Assembly: GCA_028339975.1 (NCBI GenBank)
Contig: JAOLDG010000009.1
Location: 1 to 61,324 of the forward strand
DNA length: 61,324 bases
Reading direction: 5' to 3'
DNA from: Hyphomicrobiales bacterium
Lineage (GTDB): Bacteria > Pseudomonadota > Alphaproteobacteria > MED-G09
Part shown: positions 15,832 through 24,916 of the stretch, piece by piece
How the letters are laid out: each line of letters opens with the position of its first letter
How positions within the stretch are numbered: position 1 is the stretch's first letter
Notes under the pieces: model-generated
What the model was told of the DNA's origin: nothing
Databases searched by the model: none
What the model saw: the letters and a program-made list of their open reading frames with translations, nothing else
Position numbers and translations under genes: made by a program

Positions 15832-17616
15832 TCATGCTGTGAACAGATCTCTAATATGAAATTGTACAGCCTTATTACCTTGCCAATCGTTCTTTTTTAT
15901 AACACCAGCAATATGCAATAAACCACCGGAATGGTTCATTAAAAGGTCACCGAGTGCTGTTCCTTTTGCTCCAAAGGCAATAGCATCAATATTTCCATAA
16001 TTAGCATTTGATAATTTGACCTTCAGGTGGCCAGTTCCAACCTCAGACCAAAAATCTATTTTTGCATTTTTTATAATAAATTGAGGCTCTGGATTACCCT
16101 GACCATACGGAGAAGCTAGTTTAATTAAATTATATAAGTCTCTGTTTATATTTGATGAATCAATAATATCATCATAGAAGTTTATTTTTTTTAATACATT
16201 ATTATCTGCATCGTCAAATATTTTCTTATTACAAAATTGTTTAAATTCATCGAGTTTAGAGGTATCTAGACTAAAGCCACCTGCCATTTTATGTCCGCCA
16301 CCCGATATAAGAATACCTTCATTAACGCCATCAATTATTAATTTCCCGACATCTATTCCGGAGACTGAGCGAGCTGATCCAGTTGCCTTTCCATCATTAG
16401 AGCTAATAACAAAAGATGGTCTATAATATTTTTCCTTTAATCTACTAGCAACAATACCAAGAACTCCAAGATGCCATTTTTCCCCACTAACAACGATAGA
16501 ATTAGGCATTATATTTAATTTTTTCTCAATAATCTCATCCTCAACAATATTTGTAGCTTCAAATAAGACTGTCTCCTCGATATTCTGTCTTTGTTGATTT
16601 AGGTTATTCAAGCGTTCGGAAATTGCCATAACTTCATCTTCACTTTGAGATGTAAGCAATCTATACCCTAGATCTGATGCACCCGTTCTTCCAGCCGCAT
16701 TGATTCTTGGCCCTATTCTAAAGCCAAGCTCAGTAACTCCAATATCACTGGTGTTGGATATAGATCTTAAACCTTCAATTCCAGGTCTTTGTCTTTTGGC
16801 AATGATATCAATCCCTTCTTTTACAAAAGCTCGGTTTAATCCTTTGAGTTGGACCACATCACAAACTGTTCCCAGGGCAACCAAGTCAAGGTATTGCTTT
16901 AAGCTAGGCTCCGTAATTTCTGGAAATAAATTTAAAACCCTTATTGCCCTTCTTAATCCAACAATAAATACAAAAGTTAGTCCAACAGCAGCTAAATCAT
17001 CTAAAAAGGAGTTATCTTCTTCTCGAGATGGATTAATATGAGCAACACACTTTGGTAAAGGCTCGTCAACCTTATGATGATCAATTATAATAGCATTCAT
17101 ACCTTTTTTATCAGCAAAATCCATAGCATCGATTGCAGTAGCGCCACAATCGACAGTAATAAAAGTTCTAACACCCTTATCGTAAAAAAAATCGATTGCG
17201 GTCTCATTGGGTCCATACCCCTCTTTAAGTCTATCAGGGATATAAATTTCAGATTTTACATGGTAGTGGTCTAAAAATAACTTCAAGATAGACGAAGAAG
17301 TAGCGCCATCAACATCGTAATCACCAAGAATTCCAATAGTTTCATTGTTTTTTATTGCGGAAACTAAACAATCTATTCCATTATCAAGATCAAATAGACA
17401 ACTAGGATCTTTAAGTAATTTATTAACCTCAGGGTACAAAAAATCATTAACACCGCTAGGATTGACATTTCTTCCTGCTAAAATTTTTGCAATGAGGTCA
17501 GGAATATCATTATCACTCTTTAAAAGTGATACATCATTGGAATTAGATACTCTTTCTTTCCATAAAGATCCTTTTGCAGAAACTCTATTTTCCAAAAAAG
17601 AGATGTCTTTTTGCAT
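15832..17616 (-). CDS. recJ: Single-stranded-DNA-specific exonuclease RecJ
   Basis: A 594-residue DHH-family 5'-3' exonuclease acting in recombination and mismatch repair. Visible motifs: GDYDVDGATSSSI (98-110), TVDCGATA, IIIDHHKVDE (177-186, DHH), INPSREE, GPRINAAGRTG, and the DHHA1 motif ISGGGHKMAGGFSL with the OB-like C-terminal region. Full family length. It follows glpX by 2 nt and closes the aminotransferase-hom-glpX-recJ cluster typical of Alphaproteobacteria. Confidence 0.97.
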   Translation of the reverse strand: MQKDISFLENRVSAKGSLWKERVSNSNDVSLLKSDNDIPDLIAKILAGRNVNPSGVNDFLYPEVNKLLKDPSCLFDLDNGIDCLVSAIKNNETIGILGDYDVDGATSSSILKLFLDHYHVKSEIYIPDRLKEGYGPNETAIDFFYDKGVRTFITVDCGATAIDAMDFADKKGMNAIIIDHHKVDEPLPKCVAHINPSREEDNSFLDDLAAVGLTFVFIVGLRRAIRVLNLFPEITEPSLKQYLDLVALGTVCDVVQLKGLNRAFVKEGIDIIAKRQRPGIEGLRSISNTSDIGVTELGFRIGPRINAAGRTGASDLGYRLLTSQSEDEVMAISERLNNLNQQRQNIEETVLFEATNIVEDEIIEKKLNIMPNSIVVSGEKWHLGVLGIVASRLKEKYYRPSFVISSNDGKATGSARSVSGIDVGKLIIDGVNEGILISGGGHKMAGGFSLDTSKLDEFKQFCNKKIFDDADNNVLKKINFYDDIIDSSNINRDLYNLIKLASPYGQGNPEPQFIIKNAKIDFWSEVGTGHLKVKLSNANYGNIDAIAFGAKGTALGDLLMNHSGGLLHIAGVIKKNDWQGNKAVQFHIRDLFTA

Positions 17617-17618
17617 TT

Positions 17619-18590
17619 TTATCCGAGGTTAAATTTTTCTTTATTTGTGTGATGTGATTTAATCCAACGCACAGTTCCGGAGGAAGATCTCATGACAACA
17701 GTATTTGTCCATAATCCATTATTATGTTCAATACCAGTTAACATTGATCCATTAGTTACTCCTGTAGCGGCAAATAGCGCATCACCACTAACTAAGTCAT
17801 TTAACTTATAAATTTTATTATAATCTTCAATACCCATTTTGGTAGCACGGTCTTTCTTTTCCTGATCCTCTAAGACTAGCTTAGCCTGCATTTGACCACC
17901 GGTACATTTAAGTGCTGCGGCAGCTAAAACGCCCTCTGGGGCGCCTCCGATACCCATATAAATATCGATACCAGTTGATTTGTCAGTTGTATGAATTACT
18001 CCAGCTATATCCCCATCGGGAATAAGCCTTACTCTCGCCCCAGCTGAGCGGATTGATTCAATAATGTCACCATGACGAGGTCGGTCAAGCACACAAACCG
18101 TAACCAGTTCAATAGGTTTATTCATAGCTTTACTATAAGCTTTTATATTGACATCTGGATCCTCATCTAAATGAACAAGATCATCTGGACATCCAGGACC
18201 AATAGCTATTTTGTCCATATATACATCGGCTGCATTTAACAACGATCCTTTTTCAGCCATGGCAATAGTAGTTAGCGCATCTGCTTGGCCCTTGGCTGTT
18301 AATGTTGTGCCTTCAAGTGGATCAAGGGCTATATCTACTTGAGGACCTTTACCAGTTCCAACTTTTTCTCCAATATAGAGCATTGGCGCTTCATCTCTCT
18401 CACCCTCACCTATAACAACTTCGCCCTGAATATCTAGTTTGTTTAGCTCTTTTCTCATTGCGTCAACTGCAGCTTGATCAGCTTCTTTTTCATCACCCCT
18501 CCCAACTAAAAGAGATGAGGCAACAGCAGCTCTTTCTGTTACCCTAACTAACTCAAGAGTTAGGATCCTATCGATAGTATTATCACTCAT
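17619..18590 (-). CDS. glpX: Class II fructose-1,6-bisphosphatase GlpX
   Basis: A 323-residue GlpX-type phosphatase. Metal and substrate motifs: VVIGEGERDEAPML (58-71), ALDPLEGTTLTAKG (88-101), GIGGAPEGVLAAAALKC. It hydrolyses fructose 1,6-bisphosphate in gluconeogenesis, needed for growth on organic acids. Start ATG at 18590 lies 9 nt after the hom stop (AGGTGC upstream). The neighbour order hom-glpX-recJ is the common alphaproteobacterial one. Confidence 0.97.
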   Translation of the reverse strand: MSDNTIDRILTLELVRVTERAAVASSLLVGRGDEKEADQAAVDAMRKELNKLDIQGEVVIGEGERDEAPMLYIGEKVGTGKGPQVDIALDPLEGTTLTAKGQADALTTIAMAEKGSLLNAADVYMDKIAIGPGCPDDLVHLDEDPDVNIKAYSKAMNKPIELVTVCVLDRPRHGDIIESIRSAGARVRLIPDGDIAGVIHTTDKSTGIDIYMGIGGAPEGVLAAAALKCTGGQMQAKLVLEDQEKKDRATKMGIEDYNKIYKLNDLVSGDALFAATGVTNGSMLTGIEHNNGLWTNTVVMRSSSGTVRWIKSHHTNKEKFNLG

Positions 18591-18599
18591 AAAAGCACC

Positions 18600-19910
18600 T
18601 CACAAATTGTCCTTAAGGACTGGTAAAAAAATTGGGTCCATAGATATTAAATCAGTTTTTATTAACTCAGAAAAGGCCGAGTCAATTGAGTCTGAATCAA
18701 CTGGATGGGTTAGCATAATAACAGGTGTGAAATTTTTTTCATCTTTTAAATGAACTCCACCCCTTTGAATAACCTGATCGATTGAAATACCATTTTTTCC
18801 TAAAATAGCCGTTAGATTTGACATCGCACCCTTTTGATCTGCCAAAAATACTCTCAGATAATAACATCGTTCTATCAAATCCTTATTAATAATAGGATCT
18901 GAAAGGTCAGAAGATTTTTTATTGAATAAATAGTTTCTAGTATTCATAGAGTAATCAACCACATCAGATAAAACGGATGACGAAGTAGGCCCTTCACCAG
19001 CGCCCTCTCCTTCCAAAACTAATGTCCCGTTGTATTCTGTAGTGATACAAACAACATTACTTACATTTGAGACTGTCCCAAGAGAGCTTTCTATTTTAAC
19101 CAAGGTTGGTGCAACTTCTTTCCTTAGGTTGCCCCCCTTTTTAGATGAGGAGGCAATGAGTTTGATATTATAGCCAAATTCTTGAGCATACTTATGATCT
19201 AGCGTTAAAATATTTTCAATACCTTTAATTGAAATACTTTCAAGTGATGGAAATTCTGCAAAACATAAAGAATTTATGATTGAAAGCTTATGGGCTGCAT
19301 CTAACCCATTAATATCAAAGGAAGGATCTGCTTCTGCATAACCAAGATTCTGCGCCTCTAGCAAGGAATCTTCAAAACTCTTATTAGCTTCGCTCATTCT
19401 TGATAGTATAAAATTAGATGTACCATTCAAAATTCCATAGACACCATCAATTTTGTCAAGAATAACTCCGCTCCTCAAGGTTTTTATGACCGGGATTCCG
19501 CCGGCAACAGCTGCTTCGTAACCAATAAAGGAATTGCTGCTCTCGGATAATTTTGAAAGTTCTTTACCGTGCGATGAAATTAAAGCTTTATTTGCAGTAA
19601 TAAATCCTTTTTTATTTTTTATTGATTCAAATGCTAAATCATAAGCAACACCAGAATCTCCTCCAATTAACTCAATAACAAGGTCAATATTTGAGTCCTT
19701 TGCAAGATCAATAGGCTTATCAAACCAAGTAAACTGATCAACATCAAATGATCGTTCTTTATCTTTTGAGGAAGCCGAAATACCTAAAATTTCAAATTGG
19801 AATTTAAATTTTTTCTCTAGCTCACTTTTATTTCTCAATAAACTCTTAATAACACCAGACCCAATAGTACCTAGTCCGGCGATACCAATTTTGACTACAT
19901 CACTCATCAA
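18600..19910 (-). CDS. hom: Homoserine dehydrogenase
   Basis: A 436-residue monofunctional enzyme: N-terminal NAD(P)-binding IGIAGLGTIGSGVIKSL (about 7-23), catalytic domain with GYEAAVAGGIPVIKTLRSG and GILNGTSNFILSRM, NLGYAEADPSFDINGLDAAHKL, and a C-terminal ACT regulatory domain (about 348-420, YYLRVFLADQKGAMSNLTAI) that usually mediates feedback by threonine. It makes homoserine for threonine and methionine. Its start overlaps the aminotransferase gene by 11 nt. Confidence 0.97.
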   Translation of the reverse strand: MMSDVVKIGIAGLGTIGSGVIKSLLRNKSELEKKFKFQFEILGISASSKDKERSFDVDQFTWFDKPIDLAKDSNIDLVIELIGGDSGVAYDLAFESIKNKKGFITANKALISSHGKELSKLSESSNSFIGYEAAVAGGIPVIKTLRSGVILDKIDGVYGILNGTSNFILSRMSEANKSFEDSLLEAQNLGYAEADPSFDINGLDAAHKLSIINSLCFAEFPSLESISIKGIENILTLDHKYAQEFGYNIKLIASSSKKGGNLRKEVAPTLVKIESSLGTVSNVSNVVCITTEYNGTLVLEGEGAGEGPTSSSVLSDVVDYSMNTRNYLFNKKSSDLSDPIINKDLIERCYYLRVFLADQKGAMSNLTAILGKNGISIDQVIQRGGVHLKDEKNFTPVIMLTHPVDSDSIDSAFSELIKTDLISMDPIFLPVLKDNL

Positions 19911-21075
19911 AGAGCCTTTTTAGATTTCTAGCAGCCTGCCTAATCCTTTGCTCGTTTTCAACCATCGAGAGTCTTACAAAACCCTCTCCATTATCTCCAA
20001 AACCTATACCAGGTGAAACAGCTATGTCAGCTTCCTCTAAAAGGATTTTTGAGAATTCTAATGAGGATAAATGTTTAAATTTTTCAGGCAAAGGTGACCA
20101 AGCAAACATAGTTGCCTTTGGACATGGAATATCCCAGCCCGATCTTGAAAAAGATTCTACAAGGACATCTCGCCTTTCTTTATAAACATTTCTGATATCA
20201 TCAATTATTGATTTCTCGCTATTTAATGCTGCTGCTGAGGCAACCTGAATAGGAGTGAATGCTCCATAATCAAGATAGGACTTTATTCTTGTTAAGGCGG
20301 AAATTAAATATTCATTTCCAACAGCAAAACCCATCCTCCAGCCCGGCATTGAAAAGCTTTTAGAGAGAGATGTAAATTCAACCGCAATATCTTTTGCTCC
20401 ATCAACCTCAAGAATGGATGAAGGTATTTCATTTTCATCAAAATAAATTTCAGCATAAGCCAGATCAGATAACAAAATAATATCATGCTTTTTAGCATAA
20501 GGAACAATTTCCTTATAAAAGTCTAAAGAACAAATTTCTGCTGTTGGATTCGATGGGAAATTAAGGATCATAGCCTTGATATCTTTTTTTGAGTTCTCTA
20601 CTTTTGAAGAAATTTCTGTCATTAAATCAATGCCAGCATTCACATTGTAGTGAATCAAATTAGCTCCATTAATAATAAAACCAAAGGCGTGTATAGGGTA
20701 AGCAGGATTTGGAACTAATATAGTATCGCCCTCTGATGCTAAAACTTGCGCCATATTTGCAAGACCTTCTTTAGATCCTATTGTGGCAATAACCTCTTTG
20801 TCATAGTCTAATTTAACATTAAACCTTCTTTCATAATATTGAGCATTTGCTTTTCTTAAGCCTGAAATACCTCTAGAGGCAGAATATCTATGCATTTTAG
20901 GGTCTAAACTAGTTTCAACTAATTTATCTACTATATGCTTTGGTGTCGGTATATCCGGATTACCCATGCCAAAATCAATAATATCTTTGCCTTGTGACCT
21001 AGCCAAATCCTTAATTCTATTTACCTCAGTAAAAACATAGGGTGGCAGTCTTTCTAATTTTTCTAATTCTCTCAT
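19900..21075 (-). CDS. Class I/II PLP aminotransferase (AlaC/LL-DAP aminotransferase-like)
   Basis: A 391-residue fold-type I aminotransferase. Features: DFGMGNPDIPTPKHI (34-48), NPAYPIHAFGF, LNFPSNPTAE (substrate-carboxylate Asn), SDLAYAEIYF, and the PLP lysine in SLSKSFSMPGWRMGF (Lys 239). Genes at this place, directly before hom, are usually annotated alanine- or LL-diaminopimelate-type aminotransferases; AlaC (glutamate-pyruvate) is the likeliest. The alternative is an aspartate-family transaminase linked to hom. Overlaps hom by 11 nt. Confidence 0.9.
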   Translation of the reverse strand: MRELEKLERLPPYVFTEVNRIKDLARSQGKDIIDFGMGNPDIPTPKHIVDKLVETSLDPKMHRYSASRGISGLRKANAQYYERRFNVKLDYDKEVIATIGSKEGLANMAQVLASEGDTILVPNPAYPIHAFGFIINGANLIHYNVNAGIDLMTEISSKVENSKKDIKAMILNFPSNPTAEICSLDFYKEIVPYAKKHDIILLSDLAYAEIYFDENEIPSSILEVDGAKDIAVEFTSLSKSFSMPGWRMGFAVGNEYLISALTRIKSYLDYGAFTPIQVASAAALNSEKSIIDDIRNVYKERRDVLVESFSRSGWDIPCPKATMFAWSPLPEKFKHLSSLEFSKILLEEADIAVSPGIGFGDNGEGFVRLSMVENEQRIRQAARNLKRLFDE

Positions 21076-21088
21076 ATTTTCAGTATAA

Positions 21089-21331
21089 TTATTTTTTTAA
21101 TAAAGCTTCTTTAATTTCTAAACCAAAATTAGCACTATTCTCATCACTAACACAAACACCTCTATAGTTGTCTGAAGGCCATTTAGCTTCTTTATCTAAT
21201 TTATAATATTCCTCATTAGTTAAAACATCTTTTACCCTATCGCTATAAAGGTATTTACTCCTAATACTCTCTCTTGTTCCGCAACTAGTAAGCAAGAAAA
21301 TAGTCATAAATAAAAGAGCAGTTGATTTCAT
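21089..21331 (-). CDS. Small putative lipoprotein
   Basis: An 80-residue protein with a lipobox: hydrophobic stretch then LLTSC with Cys 17, followed by GTRESIRSKYLYSDRVKDV. The mature part is charged with a second Cys (GVCVSDENS). Predicted to be lipidated and membrane-anchored; family not recognised. It lies 13 nt upstream of the aminotransferase gene and 15 nt after argC on the same strand, so it may be read with both. Confidence 0.6.
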   Translation of the reverse strand: MKSTALLFMTIFLLTSCGTRESIRSKYLYSDRVKDVLTNEEYYKLDKEAKWPSDNYRGVCVSDENSANFGLEIKEALLKK

Positions 21332-21346
21332 ACGTAACTAATAAAG

Positions 21347-22300
21347 TTAAATATGTGTATCTTCAAGATATAAAGACTCCCCTAGTCCAAATGCAGCATC
21401 TAAATTTTGAAGACATTGAGTGGCAGCACCCTTCAATAGGTTATCAATTACACTGCAGACAACAAGGTTTTTGCCATCATCATCCAAAGAAAAACCTCCA
21501 ATACTCGCATAGTTTGTATTTATGACATCAGAAATGAGAGGAGCATGTTTATCAATTTTTATTAATCTTTTATTCTTATAAAAATTTTTAAAAATTTCAT
21601 ACACTTCTGACTCTGAAGTCTTTTGATCTAAGGAAAAGTGAGAAGTAACCAGTATTCCTCTAAAAAACTCAGCTACGTGAGGAGTGAATGACAGATTTTC
21701 AAAACAATGTCTTTTAACTTCTTTCTCATGAGTATGGTTCGTTAGGGAATACGGCAAAATATTATTTTCTAAAATTTTGGGATTATTTTTATCATTTGGA
21801 GTAGAGCCTGCACCGCTATAACCAGAAATCCCAACACAAGAAACTTTTGATTTAGTTAAACTTCTTAATGGCGCTATTGCCAGCTGCATAGCTGTTGCAT
21901 AACACCCTGGATTGCTAATCTTATTTGCACCCCTTGGTATGTTGTGTAGCTCAGGAATACTGTAAAACCAATTATCATCAAATCTATAATCGGATCCAAT
22001 ATCTATTATGACAATTTTTTTATTAATTTTTTCTATTTCATTAACAAAATCAAGGGATTCACCGTTAGGTAATGCGCAGATTACAATGTCTATATCAGGT
22101 AATAGTAAAGACTCTGAGCTAAGGTGTGAGTATTTGAGATTAATATTTTTTATATAGCCTTCTACATTTTTTCCAGCTAGAGACTTGGAAAAAGCCATAG
22201 ACAAATTAAAAGAAGGATGATCGTTCAAGAGTTTGATAATTTCTTGACCTACATAACCTCTTCCCCCTAATAGAGCTATATTATATTTATCCTTATTCAT
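21347..22300 (-). CDS. argC: N-acetyl-gamma-glutamyl-phosphate reductase
   Basis: A 317-residue ArgC. NAD(P)-binding start IALLGGRGYVGQEIIKLL (8-25), ALPNGES, the catalytic loop SNPGCYATAMQLAI with Cys 133, GYSGAGSTPND, and HxHxxE-like NHTHEKEVKRH. It reduces N-acetylglutamyl phosphate to the semialdehyde in arginine synthesis. It follows the rpsI terminator, so it probably has its own promoter near 22300-22330. Confidence 0.96.
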   Translation of the reverse strand: MNKDKYNIALLGGRGYVGQEIIKLLNDHPSFNLSMAFSKSLAGKNVEGYIKNINLKYSHLSSESLLLPDIDIVICALPNGESLDFVNEIEKINKKIVIIDIGSDYRFDDNWFYSIPELHNIPRGANKISNPGCYATAMQLAIAPLRSLTKSKVSCVGISGYSGAGSTPNDKNNPKILENNILPYSLTNHTHEKEVKRHCFENLSFTPHVAEFFRGILVTSHFSLDQKTSESEVYEIFKNFYKNKRLIKIDKHAPLISDVINTNYASIGGFSLDDDGKNLVVCSVIDNLLKGAATQCLQNLDAAFGLGESLYLEDTHI

Positions 22301-22327
22301 TAATTTACCTTACTATTAATCTTAAGA

Positions 22328-22356
22328 CAAAAAAAGAGCGCTTCAAAAAGCGCTCT
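22328..22356 (-). terminator. Rho-independent terminator of rplM-rpsI
   Basis: Perfect 9-bp stem AGAGCGCTT/AAGCGCTCT (22335-22343, 22348-22356) with a 4-nt loop, followed on the minus strand by a run of seven T. It lies 23 nt after the rpsI stop and before argC. Confidence 0.9.
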
Positions 22357-22378
22357 AAAAAGATTATAAAACTTTCTA

Positions 22379-22855
22379 TTAACGCTTGGAGAATTGGAAG
22401 CTTCTTCTAGCTTTCGCTCTACCATATTTTTTACGCTCAACTACACGAGAATCTCTAGTAAGGAAACCACCAGGCTTAAGAGCTTTCTTAACCTCAGGCT
22501 CAAAACTTACTAAGCATTTTGATATTCCATGGCGTATTGCTCCAGCCTGTCCTGATAATCCACCACCAGTAACAGAGCAAATAATATCAAACTGATCAAC
22601 TCTGTCCGCTGCGACTAAGGGTTGATTAATAAGCATTCTTAATACAGGCCTAGCAAAATAATCATCGCTAGTTTTATTGTTAATTTTAATTGCTCCAGAT
22701 CCAGCCTTTAACCAAACTCGAGCAACAGCATTCTTACGTTTTCCAGTTGCATAAGCCCGACCTAGTTCATCTACTTTCTTTTCAGGAAGAGCTACTTGCT
22801 CTTCAATTTCGGCAATATCTTTTAAGGATTCAATATTTTCTATTTCTATTTCCAT
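22379..22855 (-). CDS. rpsI: 30S ribosomal protein S9
   Basis: A 158-residue S9. The core shows [19 protein letters not shown] (about 32-50) and the basic C-terminus ends in [23 protein letters not shown]-type sequence with KR at the end contacting P-site tRNA. The acidic N-terminal extension of about 28 residues is common in Alphaproteobacteria. It starts on the base where rplM ends. Confidence 0.98.
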   Translation of the reverse strand: MEIEIENIESLKDIAEIEEQVALPEKKVDELGRAYATGKRKNAVARVWLKAGSGAIKINNKTSDDYFARPVLRMLINQPLVAADRVDQFDIICSVTGGGLSGQAGAIRHGISKCLVSFEPEVKKALKPGGFLTRDSRVVERKKYGRAKARRSFQFSKR

Positions 22856-23319
22856 TATCTTTTCACATTTTTGTTGTTTAGCGACGACACATCAATTAAC
22901 TCAGGTTTTTGCGCTTCATGTGGATGCTCAGAGCCTGCATACACCTTTAAGTTACTGAACTGAGTATTAGAAAGCGGTCCAGTAGGCAGCATCCTTCTTA
23001 TGGCCTTCTCAAGTATTCTTTCAGGAAATTTTCCAGCTAAAATCTTTTCAGGAGTTGTATCTTTAATTCCACCAGGATAACCGGTATGTTTGTAATATTT
23101 CTTGTCCTGAAATTTATTTCCAGTGAAATGAATTTTTTCAGCGTTAATAATAATTACAAAGTCACCGTCATCAACATGAGGTGTATATGAAGGTAAATGT
23201 TTTCCTCTCAATCTAGTCGCAACAAAGGCTGAAAGCCTTCCAACAACAAGATTAGTGGCATCAATCATAATCCATTTTTTTGTAATTTCAGTGTGTTTAG
23301 TAGAAACAGTTGTTTTCAT
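22855..23319 (-). CDS. rplM: 50S ribosomal protein L13
   Basis: A 154-residue L13 of normal length: [20 protein letters not shown] (16-35), [44 protein letters not shown], and [13 protein letters not shown]. Component of the large ribosomal subunit. Forms an operon with rpsI, overlapping by one base, with a promoter about 35-60 nt upstream. Confidence 0.98.
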   Translation of the reverse strand: MKTTVSTKHTEITKKWIMIDATNLVVGRLSAFVATRLRGKHLPSYTPHVDDGDFVIIINAEKIHFTGNKFQDKKYYKHTGYPGGIKDTTPEKILAGKFPERILEKAIRRMLPTGPLSNTQFSNLKVYAGSEHPHEAQKPELIDVSSLNNKNVKR

Positions 23320-23352
23320 ATCAATAATCTTTAATTTGTTAATTCAAAAACT

Positions 23353-23379
23353 TCTATATATTTATAGCAATTATGTCAA
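23353..23379 (-). promoter_or_regulatory. Sigma70-type promoter of rplM-rpsI
   Basis: On the minus strand a perfect -35 TTGACA (23374-23379) is followed after 15 bp by TATAGA (23353-23358), within an AT-rich stretch 34 nt before the rplM start. A second overlapping TATAAAT lies inside the spacer, so the exact -10 is uncertain. Confidence 0.5.
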
Positions 23380-23424
23380 TACATTAAAATTAATGTTATA
23401 TATCAATAATTTATTTGTAGGTAA

Positions 23425-24444
23425 TTATTTACCTTGTCTTGATAAATAGAATGAAAATACAACAACCGAAAAAACTACTAAAGAAAAAAATTGATGAAGT
23501 ATAGCTGTTTGCCAGGGCACCATAAGAACAATAGTAAATATTCCCAAAGCAATTTGTATAAAAATTACCAATAAGATTAATAAAGAGACTTTCAAAATAA
23601 AATCATTTTTTCTTGAAAAATAAACATTCATAAGACCTCCAATCAGCACTATATAGCCAAGAGTTCTATGATTGAATTGAACATTTGATCTGTTCTCAAA
23701 TAAGTTAAGAATTTCTATACTCGGAATCCAATAATCACTTGGAACTATACTTAGCCCCATTAGTGGCCAAGTAGGATAAATTAGCCCTGCATCTAAGCCT
23801 GACATTAGGCCCCCAGAAAAAATTTGTATGAAAACAGTAACCAAAAAGAAACCTGACCACACAGGCATTAAACCTTCTTTGTTTGAAAGACCCACTTTAG
23901 ATACTTCAAATAATAGCATTAAAGTATTGTAAATAATGATAAAAGCCATACAAAGGTGAACAGACAATCTATACTGACTAACGTCAACTCTTTGGGTAAG
24001 GCCACTTTGAACCATATACCAGCCAATATAGCCCTGGATACCAATTAGAACACTAATTAACAAAGATCTTCTAATCATACTTTTGGATAATTTTTTCATA
24101 CTCCAAAAAACTAAAAAAGGAACAACACAAAAAAGACCTACGAGTCTGGCAAGTAATCTGTGGCCCCACTCCCAAAGATAAATCACTTTAAATTCAGACA
24201 ATGTCATAGAGTTATTAATTAAAATATACTCAGGGATTTTTTTATATTTTTCAAATTCCACCATCCAAGAATCAAATGATAGAGGTGGGAAAATGCCTAA
24301 AACTGGTTCCCATTCTGTGATAGAGAGACCTGAATCTGAAATTCTTGTAGCACCCCCAACTAAAACGAGAAAGAATAATAGAAATAACAGTGTAGAAGTC
24401 CAAATAACTAAAGGTAAGTTTGTATTTTTTTTAGTTTCATTCAA
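23425..24444 (-). CDS. ctaA: Heme A synthase (COX15/CtaA type)
   Basis: A 339-residue integral membrane protein with about eight helices. Conserved features: LVGGATRISDSGLSITEWEPV near the first helix, IYLWEWGHRLLARLVG (heme-ligand His), SVHLCMAFII, SGLDAGLIYPTWPLMG, FNHRTLGYIV and ILHQFFSLVV. It converts heme O to heme A for aa3-type cytochrome oxidase. The alphaproteobacterial COX15-type form usually neighbours rplM/rpsI, as here. Confidence 0.96.
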   Translation of the reverse strand: MNETKKNTNLPLVIWTSTLLFLLFFLVLVGGATRISDSGLSITEWEPVLGIFPPLSFDSWMVEFEKYKKIPEYILINNSMTLSEFKVIYLWEWGHRLLARLVGLFCVVPFLVFWSMKKLSKSMIRRSLLISVLIGIQGYIGWYMVQSGLTQRVDVSQYRLSVHLCMAFIIIYNTLMLLFEVSKVGLSNKEGLMPVWSGFFLVTVFIQIFSGGLMSGLDAGLIYPTWPLMGLSIVPSDYWIPSIEILNLFENRSNVQFNHRTLGYIVLIGGLMNVYFSRKNDFILKVSLLILLVIFIQIALGIFTIVLMVPWQTAILHQFFSLVVFSVVVFSFYLSRQGK

Positions 24445-24498
24445 TTTAAATCTCTTTATATAGAATAGTTAGTTTATTAATAAAGGAAGTATTATCCT

Positions 24499-24714
24499 AT
24501 GTTCAGCTTAAAACAAAAAAATAAAAAATTAATTGGCACAATAATTATCCCAGTTTGGTTGGTATTTTTTTTAATCTTAGTAAGCATTTTAGGGGAAGTA
24601 CTCCTACCAAATTTTAATAAATTTCAGACTTTTTTGTTTTATTTCTTAGGAGGAATGTCTTGGATAATTCCAATACTTCCTCTTATAAGTTGGATGCAAA
24701 AAGAAAGAAATTAA
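24499..24714 (+). CDS. DUF2842 family membrane protein
   Basis: A 71-residue protein with two transmembrane helices (about 13-31 and 41-63): KLIGTIIIPVWLVFFLILV, an ALLP-like LPNF turn and FLGGMSWIIPILPLISWM. It matches the DUF2842 pattern known next to COX15-type ctaA in Alphaproteobacteria. Function unknown; the steady link suggests cytochrome oxidase biogenesis. Divergent from ctaA. Its stop codon overlaps that of a 26-codon gene on the other strand. Confidence 0.75.
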   Translation: MFSLKQKNKKLIGTIIIPVWLVFFLILVSILGEVLLPNFNKFQTFLFYFLGGMSWIIPILPLISWMQKERN

Positions 24715-24791
24715 TCAAATCTTCCATATGTTATTTTATTTAAAAACAGTATGGCGAGTAAAAAAATAAATATTACTAAAATTGCTATCAT
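24711..24791 (-). CDS. 26-residue single-helix membrane peptide
   Basis: ATG at 24791 with GAGGT 7 nt upstream; the product MIAILVIFIFLLAILFLNK is nearly all one transmembrane helix, followed by ITYGRFD. It ends convergently with the DUF2842 gene, the stop codons sharing two bases. Good ribosome binding site and a clear helix with a polar tail argue for a real gene; there is no homology evidence. Confidence 0.45.
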   Translation of the reverse strand: MIAILVIFIFLLAILFLNKITYGRFD

Positions 24792-24916
24792 GGTAATTAC
24801 CTCTATTTAATTTAAGTGCACCGTAGACTCTTTATTGTAAAAATTTAAGACTACTTATTGACGCACTTAAGATTCTAACATTGAATATACTTACACATAT
24901 CTTTAAGGACAATATC

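Noticed and set aside
16700-17632. Three plus-strand frames opposite recJ
   Set aside because: Antisense shadows of a complete, well-conserved recJ gene.
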